Position numbers and translations under genes: made by a program. Source: Stygiobacter sp. RIFOXYC2_FULL_38_25 (GTDB taxonomy: Bacteria; Bacteroidota; Ignavibacteria; Ignavibacteriales; Melioribacteraceae). Taken from it: a stretch of DNA of 64,000 nt. Positions 1 to 7,582 of this stretch are shown in pieces (within the stretch, counting starts at the first letter, position 1; each line of letters starts with the position of its first letter). The notes below the pieces were generated by a model that saw only the letters and a list, made by a program, of their open reading frames with translations, did no database searches and was not told where the DNA came from. The DNA lies in the NCBI GenBank assembly GCA_001803165.1, contig MHAZ01000019.1, positions 248,001-312,000 of the forward strand, in the 5' to 3' direction.

Positions 1-1544
1 ACCCAATTTAAGAAAGCTGCTTTTTTCCCTTTGCTGTTTACCCCTTTTATACCATGCTTTATGAATATATAACTCATCAACGGAACCAACAACACGGAGA
101 CAAGAAGCGATATAGAAAGTGCATAAGTAATTGTGAGCGGTAACGATTTCACAAAATCTCCTGCCGTACCGGTCAAAAACATTACCATTGGAACGAAGGA
201 GAAAATAATTATTAATGTAGCCGAAAAGACCGAACCGAAAAGATCTGTTACACTCTGCGATGCGGCATCGTGCGGTGTTATATTGTTGTCAAGTTTTTCA
301 ACATAGTTATCTATAATTACAATCGCGTTATCCACCACCATTCCCAGAACAATAATTAGTCCGGCAAGCGACACCGTCTGAAGGTCCATTCCGGTTGCCC
401 ACATTATGCCAAGTGTAATAAAAATCGAAATTGGTATAGTGGCCGCAGCTACTAGAGCCACTCTTCTTGGTAACAAAAGTATGGTTACGAGAATAACCGC
501 AAAAATTGCCATTCCAAATTCTTTAAGGAAATTATAGATCGACTTAGATACGAATTCGGGCATATCGGAAATAAGTCCTACATGAACATCAGATGGAACC
601 TCTGTAGTAAATTTTTCAATTTCTTTTTTTACGTCATCTCCATATTGAACAATATTATTACCGGGAAGCATCTCAAGAGAAACTATCAAACATTTTTTCC
701 CGTTAAGTCGTATATAAGAATCCGGCTCTGCATCTTCCCTTACAACTTTTGCAACATCTTTAACGCGTATAACATTTCCAGTAGGGTCGGAATAAATAAT
801 TTGATTGGCTATGTCGCTTTCTGTTTTATATCCTGATGGAATATGTATTGGTCTTATAAATTTCCCATCATCAATATCTCCCGCATAATTAACAGTGCCC
901 TGTGGCTTTAGTGCGACAAATACCATAAGCGGTTTAATGCCGTAATTCGTCAGCTTGGCGTCATCTATATAAACATTAATCTCTTCTTTCTGTAAGCCGT
1001 AATGTTTCACTCTCGATGTTGAAGGTATCTTTCGAACAGCATCTTCAAATTTTTCTATATACTTCTCAAGTTCCCTATAAGTTTTAGTCTCAGATTCAAC
1101 CGCTAATAGTATCGCAGAAGTGTTGCCGAAGTCATCATTCGTTGTCAACGACATGACTCCGGATGGAAGTTGTCCCTTAAACTCATTTAATCCGTGCTGA
1201 AGTTTAGCCCAAAATGCTTTCGGATCATTTTCTTTTTTCTGAAGCTCGACATAAATAACCATAACGTTTTCTTTCGAAATCGAATGGGTCTTTTTTTTAT
1301 CAACAGCTTCATATTGGAATAAATAGTTTTCTACTTTCTTTGTTAATTGTTCTTCCACTTGCTGTGATGATGCGCCCGGAAATATTCCTATTATCAATCC
1401 CTGCCGTATTTTAAATTCCGGAAATTCATCGCGCGGCATCTGAGTTAGGGCTACAATTCCAAACAATACCAGAAGAACAGTCGAAATTATGATTGGCTGC
1501 TTATAGCGCAGAATTACTTCTATTAACGTTCGTTTCGTTTTCAT
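1..1544 (-). CDS. RND efflux pump inner-membrane permease (AcrB/HAE1-like), 3' part cut off by window edge
   Basis: About 514 codons are open from the ATG at 1544 to the window edge with no stop, so only the N-terminal half is present. The protein starts MKTKRTLIEVILRYKQ and has the usual early transmembrane segment, a long periplasmic porter part, then a hydrophobic block. Near residue 400 it has GMVVDNAIVIIDN, the RND TM4 motif around the proton-relay aspartates, with one Asp kept and the next replaced by Asn. The family exports drugs, solvents or metals using the proton gradient, with a periplasmic adaptor and a TolC-like channel. The adaptor gene ends 15 bp upstream and a TetR gene precedes it, so this is one operon. 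AGGA precedes the start. The substrate cannot be read from the sequence. Confidence 0.93.
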   Translation of the reverse strand, partial: MKTKRTLIEVILRYKQPIIISTVLLVLFGIVALTQMPRDEFPEFKIRQGLIIGIFPGASSQQVEEQLTKKVENYLFQYEAVDKKKTHSISKENVMVIYVELQKKENDPKAFWAKLQHGLNEFKGQLPSGVMSLTTNDDFGNTSAILLAVESETKTYRELEKYIEKFEDAVRKIPSTSRVKHYGLQKEEINVYIDDAKLTNYGIKPLMVFVALKPQGTVNYAGDIDDGKFIRPIHIPSGYKTESDIANQIIYSDPTGNVIRVKDVAKVVREDAEPDSYIRLNGKKCLIVSLEMLPGNNIVQYGDDVKKEIEKFTTEVPSDVHVGLISDMPEFVSKSIYNFLKEFGMAIFAVILVTILLLPRRVALVAAATIPISIFITLGIMWATGMDLQTVSLAGLIIVLGMVVDNAIVIIDNYVEKLDNNITPHDAASQSVTDLFGSVFSATLIIIFSFVPMVMFLTGTAGDFVKSLPLTITYALSISLLVSVLLVPLMSYIFIKHGIKGVNSKGKKAAFLNW

Positions 1545-1559
1545 ATATTTTTCCTATGC

Positions 1560-2603
1560 TTACCGGTTAACAATTCGGATTGATGAATTGTCAACAAGTT
1601 TCTGTTGACCGGCAACTACAATTTGCTCTCCGTCATTCAAACCCTCGGTAATTTCAACTCCGTTCTTCAAGAGTTTACCGGTTTTAACATATTTTCTTAC
1701 CGCTTTATTGTTATCCACAACATAAACGAAATTGTCCCCTTGTTCGTCAACAAGAACTGCCCTGCTAGGGATAAACAGTCCCGCAGCTTCATTTGTTTTA
1801 TTTTTATAAATAGTAACATTACAAATCATACCGGGTTTTATTTGCCGGTTTGTATTTACGATTCCAATTTTGATTTTATAAGTATGTGCAATAGGATCAG
1901 CCATTACCCCGATTTCTTCAACCGTTCCCGTAAATTCGGAGTTATTCAGAGCACCAATTTTTATTTTGGCTTTATCGCCATTTTTTATAGATGAAATTTC
2001 GCTTTCCGATACAGGCACTCTGGCAAACACTTTTTCAATCTTTACAAGAGTTATTGAAGTATAATTTGGTATCGCACTCATTCCCGGTTCTATTGATCGT
2101 TTACCGACAATCCCGTCAACGGGTGAATAGAGATTACAGTCGTCAAGATTTTTTTTAGCAATAAGTGTCGCAGATTTTGCCTGCTGCAAACCGGTTTCGA
2201 CTTCCACCAATTTTATTTCCGGAAGGTTGCCATTTTTAAACATTGGCAATAATCTTTTATAGGCATCTTCTGCTTGTTTTTGAGAAGCCAAAGACATTTC
2301 ATAAACATTCTTGTAGGTTTCATTATTCAACACAGCAAGTAGCTGCCCCTTCTTCACAAAGTCTCCTTCAGAAACAAGAACGCTGGCAACACTTCCTACG
2401 ACGGAAAAACTTAATGGTATTGATTCGGCTTCTTCGATTGTTCCGCTGTAAGCAAACACTTCGCTTCCGTCGATATGTTTTACTTGTTCAGTTTCAACTT
2501 CAACTATCCCATTGTTAAGATTTTCCGCTTTATCAGAGCAGCCTTGAAAAAAATAACCAACACCTGCAAAGAGTAAGTAAATAAAGATTTTGTTCATTTT
2601 CAT
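1560..2603 (-). CDS. RND efflux periplasmic adaptor (HlyD/MexA family lipoprotein)
   Basis: This 347-residue protein is the membrane fusion subunit that links the RND pump just downstream to an outer-membrane channel. The N-terminus is a lipoprotein signal with lipobox FQGC (Cys at about residue 22), so the mature protein should be lipid-anchored in the periplasm. Family features include the lipoyl/barrel-sandwich half-motifs (GSVASVLVSEGDFVKKGQLL and LYSPVDGIVGKRSIEPGM) around an alpha-helical hairpin at about residues 95-150, then a beta-barrel domain and a membrane-proximal domain. The length is typical. AGGAA lies 8 bp before the first ATG; a second ATG two codons later is also possible. 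It lies between the TetR gene and the permease on the same strand. Confidence 0.93.
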   Translation of the reverse strand: MKMNKIFIYLLFAGVGYFFQGCSDKAENLNNGIVEVETEQVKHIDGSEVFAYSGTIEEAESIPLSFSVVGSVASVLVSEGDFVKKGQLLAVLNNETYKNVYEMSLASQKQAEDAYKRLLPMFKNGNLPEIKLVEVETGLQQAKSATLIAKKNLDDCNLYSPVDGIVGKRSIEPGMSAIPNYTSITLVKIEKVFARVPVSESEISSIKNGDKAKIKIGALNNSEFTGTVEEIGVMADPIAHTYKIKIGIVNTNRQIKPGMICNVTIYKNKTNEAAGLFIPSRAVLVDEQGDNFVYVVDNNKAVRKYVKTGKLLKNGVEITEGLNDGEQIVVAGQQKLVDNSSIRIVNR

Positions 2604-2667
2604 TTTATATATTCCTATAGATTATTAGACATATTTTGTATTTGGGTCGAAAGCCGGATAAAAAATT

Positions 2668-3246
2668 TTATATTCCTTCTGCTATCATTCTTGTAACGAT
2701 ATCAATTTTTTCATTATCATCGATATCTAAAAAAAGGTAGAGTTCCAATCCGCGGATAGTACCCACTATTACATTTGCAGCTTTACTCAATTGAGTCTCA
2801 TTAAAAAAATTAAATTCTCCTTTCTCAAAACCTTCTTTCAATATCTCCATTATTATCGATTCTTCTTTATCGTCTAACTGTTTGCGAAGTTTTTCAATGT
2901 ATTGATTACCCTTTAATTCTCCTTTTACCAAAGGATAAACGCTTACAGTCTTTTTTATCTCGGTTAGCATTGTGGCAATATACTTTTTCAATTTCTCTTT
3001 AGATGAACTAACTTTACTAACCGATGTTTTTGCTTTAATAATGATATTACTGAATTCGTCTGTTATCATTGCTTCGAATATTTCATCTTTGCTTTTATAA
3101 TAATAGTAAAGAGTGCTTTTCCCTTTTCCGGCTTCGTGGGCAATATCTTCCATAGTGGTTTTATGCAATCCCCATTTCTGGAATACACGCTTTGCTGCCT
3201 CGATAATTGAGTTTTTTACTATATCATCTTTACATAAATTATTCAT
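2668..3246 (-). CDS. TetR/AcrR family transcriptional regulator
   Basis: This 192-residue protein has the TetR DNA-binding fold at about residues 12-58: AAKRVFQKWGLHKTTMEDIA followed by the recognition-helix region GKGKSTLYYYYKSKDEIFEA. The C-terminal two-thirds is a diverged helical ligand-binding domain. It is the first gene of the minus-strand set leading into the adaptor and the RND pump, with a 64-bp gap to the adaptor, so it most likely autoregulates and represses that efflux operon (inference from context). The ligand is unknown. Confidence 0.93.
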   Translation of the reverse strand: MNNLCKDDIVKNSIIEAAKRVFQKWGLHKTTMEDIAHEAGKGKSTLYYYYKSKDEIFEAMITDEFSNIIIKAKTSVSKVSSSKEKLKKYIATMLTEIKKTVSVYPLVKGELKGNQYIEKLRKQLDDKEESIIMEILKEGFEKGEFNFFNETQLSKAANVIVGTIRGLELYLFLDIDDNEKIDIVTRMIAEGI

Positions 3247-3691
3247 GTTACTCAGACTAATTTCGTTTTTCAGTCGAAGATTATGAATACTTTACTTTAT
3301 ATGCAAGTTCATTCTAAAATAAACAATCTTTCTTTTCAGATAATATCGGATTGCAAGCTATGCTTTATTTTCCGTATCCTTAAAATTTCTTGCTTTCAAC
3401 GATTCATACCCAAAGCATTCTAAGCAATGTCGCTTAATCTACTTTTGCATACCAACAATCAGGCTATCTTCCCTCGCATATATTTTTGGCGTTTAGAATA
3501 AAATTATCGATGCCTCTGTACTTATTGATTATTTCTGTCTATATTTACGTGTGTTTTGGTTACGATTTGGCTACGATTTATACTCCAAACATTAGAAAAT
3601 CGTCCAAATTGTTCCAAAGGTTACATAGGCTAAGTTTTTTTATTATAATAAATTAGATTGAAAAGCGAGATTGACGAGAATTATCAAGACC
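3247..3691. other. Non-coding stretch upstream of the tetR operon; possible remnant of an integrative element
   Basis: No credible gene is visible on either strand. The stretch must hold the tetR promoter near its left end. Around 3557-3580 the 8-mer TACGATTT occurs twice, 11 bp apart, in the form expected of integrase arm sites, and a tRNA-Asp 3' fragment begins directly at the right end. Together these suggest the decayed end of a tRNA-targeted integrative element (inference). No integrase gene is present. Confidence 0.35.
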
Positions 3692-3737
3692 GCCTGTCAC
3701 GCAGGAGGTCGCGAGTTCGAGTCTCGTCGGCCCCGCT
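3692..3737 (+). other. Truncated tRNA-Asp: 3' half only (anticodon loop to acceptor)
   Basis: The sequence has a tRNA-Asp anticodon loop CCTGTCAC (anticodon GTC), then GCAGGAGGTCGCGAG, a T-loop TTCGAGT and the acceptor strand CGGCCCCG. The matching 5' half (GGGGCCG, the D-arm and a proper 5' anticodon stem) is absent upstream: the bases before the loop read ACCGC and do not pair fully with GCAGG. No CCA is encoded after the discriminator. It is therefore not a functional tRNA gene. A bare 3' half is the classic footprint left by tyrosine-recombinase elements that integrate at tRNA 3' ends (known of such elements). Confidence 0.8.
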
Positions 3738-3746
3738 AACAAAAGA

Positions 3747-3777
3747 GCCTTGCAGTTTTTATTGCAAGGCTTTTTTG
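3747..3777 (+). terminator. Rho-independent terminator after the tRNA-Asp fragment
   Basis: A perfect 8-bp stem, GCCTTGCA paired with TGCAAGGC, is followed by TTTTTT. It lies 10 bp after the tRNA fragment, as expected for a tRNA terminator carried along with the 3' half. Confidence 0.8.
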
Positions 3778-3784
3778 TTGGTAA

Positions 3785-4144
<360 letters not shown>

Positions 4145-4145
4145 G

Positions 4146-4176
4146 GCCCCGATTCGTTAAGAGTCGGGGCATTTTT
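4146..4176 (+). terminator. Rho-independent terminator after the second tRNA-Asp fragment
   Basis: Stem GCCCCGA / TCGGGGC with an 11-nt loop, followed by ATTTTTG. It closes the tRNA/GIY-YIG scar. Confidence 0.75.
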
Positions 4177-4420
4177 GTTTTACCGATAGAATTTCAAGCT
4201 ATCTTAACTTTTTAACACTATATTTACTTTAGTAAACTAATCGTGCAAGAATATAATTCTTGTAACTTTCCAAAGCGCTTTATTACATACGACTCGATAA
4301 TTCGGTAAACAAACCATCTCCTTTACTTTTTTATCATTTTCTCGATTCCAAAAACAGCATTTACCATTAGTGTATTTGCTTGTAATAATTTGCTTGGAAA
4401 ACAATCATAAAGGAGTAGTA

Positions 4421-4738
4421 ATGAATATCTATGTTGGAAACTTAGCAAAGCAAGTTAAAGAAGATGAATTAGAATCTCTCTTCAAGGAATATGGAACTGT
4501 AGTTAGTGTTAATATCATTCGCGACATGTTTTCCAGAGAATCCAAAGGTTTTGGTTTTGTTGAAATGAAAGAAAGACCTGCCGGCACTAAAGCTATTGAA
4601 GAACTTAACACCAAAGACCTTCAGGGCAAAAAAATTACTGTTAACGAAGCTCGTCCTAAGAATGATAATAATAGACGCGGCGGTAGCGGTGGTGGTAGAG
4701 GCGGCTATGGCGGTTCCGGCGGCGGAAGACGTTATTAA
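4421..4738 (+). CDS. RRM-domain glycine-rich RNA-binding protein
   Basis: This 105-residue protein has a single RNA-recognition motif at residues 1-80, with RNP2 IYVGNL at the N-terminus and RNP1 KGFGFVEM near residue 50. A Gly/Arg-rich tail (RRGGSGGGRGGYGGSG and similar) follows. Bacterial members of this family bind single-stranded RNA and are often cold-induced. The start at 4421 is chosen because AAAGGAG lies 5 bp upstream and the RNP2 strand begins at once; an upstream in-frame ATG at 4370 would add 17 unlikely residues. The roughly 240 bases before the start hold no other gene and may be a regulated leader. Confidence 0.92.
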   Translation: MNIYVGNLAKQVKEDELESLFKEYGTVVSVNIIRDMFSRESKGFGFVEMKERPAGTKAIEELNTKDLQGKKITVNEARPKNDNNRRGGSGGGRGGYGGSGGGRRY

Positions 4739-4828
4739 TCTTTCTTTTTTATTCTTTCGGAACTATATTCGAAGTGCCGAAAGGCATAACTATTAATAAA
4801 CATGGGAAAAGCATTCCCACTACTTGCC

Positions 4829-4860
4829 AAAGAACTCACCTAGCGTGAGTTCTTTGTTTT
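4829..4860 (+). terminator. Rho-independent terminator of the RRM gene
   Basis: A perfect 11-bp stem, AAAGAACTCAC / GTGAGTTCTTT, with loop CTAGC is followed by GTTTTT. It lies 90 bp after the RRM stop. Confidence 0.85.
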
Positions 4861-5014
4861 TAAGAATAGTTCATCACTCCGTTTTATTCAAAGTAAATCT
4901 AACACGTAAAACTTTCTTACCTATTTCTTCCATGTGCAAATTTTGACCTGATATTAGCAGACCATTCGGCACGCTGATTGCATAATATCTCCCGAACAAT
5001 AAAGGAGCAACAAA

Positions 5015-5401
5015 ATGGGCCAGCAGCAGTTACTTTTAATCGTTCTTGGTGTTATCATCGTGGGAATCGCAGTTGTAGTTGGAATTAATGTATTCACTGC
5101 AAGCAGTTCGCAGGCAAATAGAGACGCAGTTATCTCAGATTTAACTAATTTAGCTTCTCTTGCACAGCAATATTACAGAAAACCAACAGCGCTTGGCGGC
5201 GGCGGAAATACTTTTACAAGCTGGGCTATTCCAGCTTCTCTTGACACAACCGGTAACGGTGTTTATTCTGCAACCGTAGCCGCTCAAACTGTTACAATCG
5301 TTGGAACAGGTAATGAGAAAGGAAATAACGGAACCAGCTCGGTTCAAGCTACAATGGTAATTGGTCCGGATAGAATTACTTCAACTACAATTAACAATTA
5401 G
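5015..5401 (+). CDS. Small pilin-like membrane-anchored protein of unknown role
   Basis: This 128-residue protein starts MGQQQLLLIVLGVIIVGIAV, a short hydrophilic head followed by one long hydrophobic helix, then a polar, Gly/Thr/Asn-rich exported part. That layout resembles type IV pilins and pseudopilins. The usual prepilin peptidase motif (Gly-Phe-Thr-Leu-x-Glu) is absent, and the only candidate cleavage Gly is residue 2. I do not recognise a specific family. AAAGGAG lies well placed before the ATG, and a strong terminator follows, so it is a monocistronic and probably well-expressed gene. A pilin, a surface fibre subunit or an unrelated single-pass protein are all possible. Confidence 0.6.
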   Translation: MGQQQLLLIVLGVIIVGIAVVVGINVFTASSSQANRDAVISDLTNLASLAQQYYRKPTALGGGGNTFTSWAIPASLDTTGNGVYSATVAAQTVTIVGTGNEKGNNGTSSVQATMVIGPDRITSTTINN

Positions 5402-5415
5402 TCACACTAACCCAA

Positions 5416-5443
5416 CCCCGGCTCTCTAAGCCGGGGATTTTTT
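5416..5443 (+). terminator. Rho-independent terminator of the pilin-like gene
   Basis: Perfect stem CCCCGGCT / AGCCGGGG with a 5-nt loop, then ATTTTTT. Confidence 0.85.
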
Positions 5444-5530
5444 CCCTCAATAACTCTTCAACAATAGTTAATACACGTTCATAACCTTTCTATTACTTTT
5501 TTCGTCTAAACCTTCGGAAAGGAATAGAAC

Positions 5531-5932
5531 ATGTATTCTCTAAAACAGAACACTTTGAGTACAACTTTTAAGTCGGTATATGGTATAAAAGTTAAACTAA
5601 TAAATGAACCGATGCATTTTAGAGTACGTCTTTCAGGTATTGTTCCCGGGGTGGAATTCGTAAATACGCTGCATCGGCCGGTTGATACAATTTTTCTTTT
5701 TGTACAATCGAAGGCAGAACTTGTTGTTGAACTTCCGGTTCTATCAAAGCTTGTTAAACGTGAAGGAAATCTAGTAATCTCATTCCCAAACATAAACTCA
5801 AACAGTATTACCGACTTGAACGATACGGTGCTGAATGAGCTGGCTAAAGAATCTTCGATGAAACTCTCTGAGAAAATCATTCTGGATGATGCTTGGGATT
5901 CATATATCTTTATCCGCCATAGCGAGGAATAA
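5531..5932 (+). CDS. Hypothetical protein
   Basis: This 133-residue soluble protein has no signal peptide or transmembrane segment and belongs to no family I recognise. It alternates short beta-like and charged segments (FRVRLSGIVPGVEFV, VELPVLSKLVKREGNLV). The ATG at 5531 is preceded by AAAGGA at good spacing. The next gene starts 2 bp after its stop, so the two are co-transcribed and probably translationally coupled; that partner is a tiny membrane protein. Confidence 0.7.
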   Translation: MYSLKQNTLSTTFKSVYGIKVKLINEPMHFRVRLSGIVPGVEFVNTLHRPVDTIFLFVQSKAELVVELPVLSKLVKREGNLVISFPNINSNSITDLNDTVLNELAKESSMKLSEKIILDDAWDSYIFIRHSEE

Positions 5933-5934
5933 TT

Positions 5935-6123
5935 ATGAAAATTATTTTATGGTTACTGCTGCTTCTTTTCTGCTGGCCGTTAGCTTTGATTGTTTTAGTC
6001 TTATACCCAATTATTTGGTTACTGTTGCTTCCGTTTCGATTGGCGGGAATTGCTGTGGATGTGGTGTTTGATCTTCTAAAAACGATACTAAAACTCCCCG
6101 CAAGAATTTTACGGGGAATTTAA
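5935..6123 (+). CDS. Small two-helix membrane protein
   Basis: This 62-residue, very hydrophobic protein has two transmembrane helices (about residues 3-22 and 24-50) separated by a Tyr-Pro turn, and a basic C-terminus (KLPARILRGI). It starts 2 bp after the upstream hypothetical gene, which supports it as a real gene in a two-gene operon. A weak hairpin, TCCCCG / CGGGGA, overlaps its last codons and may serve as the terminator. The function is unknown. Confidence 0.55.
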   Translation: MKIILWLLLLLFCWPLALIVLVLYPIIWLLLLPFRLAGIAVDVVFDLLKTILKLPARILRGI

Positions 6124-6127
6124 TTTA

Positions 6128-6607
6128 TCAATTTTTCTTAAGCGACCATTCTTTAAGAAAACTTAAAATTAATTCTGCACTATACGATTTATCCTTTTCA
6201 AGCTCGCCTGTCCCTTGGGAGTGCAGAAATTTTCCATCTGTATCCAATACGAAAAAGTGAGGATACCCCGGAATCTTTGGAAATTGAGCCAAGAATTTTT
6301 CGTTTTTGTTTTCCTGGCTAAAATTTACTTTGATAACAATGAAATTCTCACTGAGATAAGTTTTGATCTCGTCATTGTCTTCGATAAACTTATCAAGTCT
6401 GTGGCACCAGATACACCACTCGCCTCCAATATCTAGTAAAATTCTTTTGTGCGTTTTAGTAGCTTCATCAACGGCGGTTTTTAAATCTACAAACGGATCT
6501 CTCGTCGGATCAAATTTATGTGTTGTCTTATCTGCTTCTTGCTGCGCAAAAATAAATTCGCTAACTGATACAATAAAAAGCAGTATAGTAATAAAGATTT
6601 TTTTCAT
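6128..6607 (-). CDS. Periplasmic thioredoxin-fold protein with CxxC
   Basis: This 159-residue protein has a signal peptide (residues 1-21, ending EFIFAQ) and then a thioredoxin-like domain. The redox motif is WCIWC, with Cys65 and Cys68, in the context GGEWCIWCHRLDKF. A cis-Pro region lies at PGYPHFFVLDTDGK. This resembles the DsbD-gamma/DUF255-type thioredoxins that reduce or handle periplasmic disulfides. No membrane partner (DsbD/CcdA) is next to it. It converges with the upstream plus-strand pair and is divergent from the SirB1-like gene at 6688. Confidence 0.85.
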   Translation of the reverse strand: MKKIFITILLFIVSVSEFIFAQQEADKTTHKFDPTRDPFVDLKTAVDEATKTHKRILLDIGGEWCIWCHRLDKFIEDNDEIKTYLSENFIVIKVNFSQENKNEKFLAQFPKIPGYPHFFVLDTDGKFLHSQGTGELEKDKSYSAELILSFLKEWSLKKN

Positions 6608-6687
6608 TAGCTCCTCACGTTTCTAATTATTATCATTTCTTCAGAAAAAATAATACTATTTTTAGGCAGAAATAAAGAAAAAAAATT

Positions 6688-7503
6688 ATGGACTCAAATA
6701 AACTTTCCTACATGCTGGATCTTTTGGATGACGACTCTCAAGAGGTTAGAGATGAAATTATTCGACAACTTTCTACGTACGGACTTTATCTTGAGATTGA
6801 TCTCAAAGAATTCTCAGAACTAATGAACGAACAAAAGCAAATTCTCCTCTCCCCAATTCTTGAAGAAAACCGGAGAAGTTGGCTTGAACAAAACTGGGTA
6901 AACGTATTAGAAACTTCCGATACGATAGACAAAATTGAAATTGCAATGGATCTAATTTCCAAATTCCAATATGGCTTGGACGATACCCGCGAACTTGCAG
7001 ACAAGCTTGATGGAATTGCTGATGTTTTCCGAAATAAGATTCCTTACGGAGATGAAATTGATCTAGCTACTTTTCTGTTTCAGGAAATAGGGATTAAGGG
7101 TGATCAAGAGAACTATTACAATCCGTTTAACTCTAACGCTATCTTTGCCTTAACTGAGAAAAAGGGAAATCCAATAACACTTTGTTTGATATATGCTTTC
7201 ATCGGAGATAGATTAGGGTTCAATATAACCGGCTGCAATTTCCCAGGACACTTTCTGGCAAAAGTTATTAATGAGGATGAGCATTATCTTGTTGATTGTT
7301 TCAACGGCGGGAAAATTATTTATGAGTCAGATGTTTCCGAACTGGCAAAGGGCAGCGAAGATTCTATCGCTCACATAATTAGCGAGATACCAACTGCAGC
7401 AATAATCATAAAAAGAATTCTTTCAAACCTTTCCAACTCCTACTCAAAAATTAATCATCTTGAAAACAAAGAGTTATTTGTCCGTCTTGGCAAAACATTG
7501 TAA
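6688..7503 (+). CDS. SirB1/transglutaminase-like family protein
   Basis: In this 271-residue cytoplasmic protein, residues 1-85 are helical. Residues 90-220 match the SirB1-type transglutaminase-like domain: LATFLFQEIGIKGDQENYYN, then GNPITLCLIYAFIGDRLGF, GCNFPGHFLAK and HYLVDCFNGGKI. The Cys-His-Asp-like positions of the fold are recognisable, but most family members have no proven enzymatic activity. It stands alone with its own terminator, which is shared with the converging gene. Confidence 0.8.
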   Translation: MDSNKLSYMLDLLDDDSQEVRDEIIRQLSTYGLYLEIDLKEFSELMNEQKQILLSPILEENRRSWLEQNWVNVLETSDTIDKIEIAMDLISKFQYGLDDTRELADKLDGIADVFRNKIPYGDEIDLATFLFQEIGIKGDQENYYNPFNSNAIFALTEKKGNPITLCLIYAFIGDRLGFNITGCNFPGHFLAKVINEDEHYLVDCFNGGKIIYESDVSELAKGSEDSIAHIISEIPTAAIIIKRILSNLSNSYSKINHLENKELFVRLGKTL

Positions 7504-7530
7504 ACATCAGCTACTTTTAGGTATTTAAAA

Positions 7531-7562
7531 AACAAAATCCCGTTCATGCGGGATTTTGTTTT
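7531..7562. terminator. Bidirectional terminator between converging genes
   Basis: A perfect 12-bp stem, AACAAAATCCCG / CGGGATTTTGTT, with a 6-nt loop has a T run on one side and an A run on the other. It can terminate both the plus-strand SirB1-like gene and the minus-strand type IX cargo gene. Confidence 0.85.
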
Positions 7563-7582
7563 ACTACGCAATTATTTTTTGT

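Noticed and set aside
3692-3737. Functional tRNA-Asp gene
   Set aside because: The 5' half, D-arm and acceptor complement are absent and the 5' anticodon stem does not pair fully, so it is annotated as a fragment.
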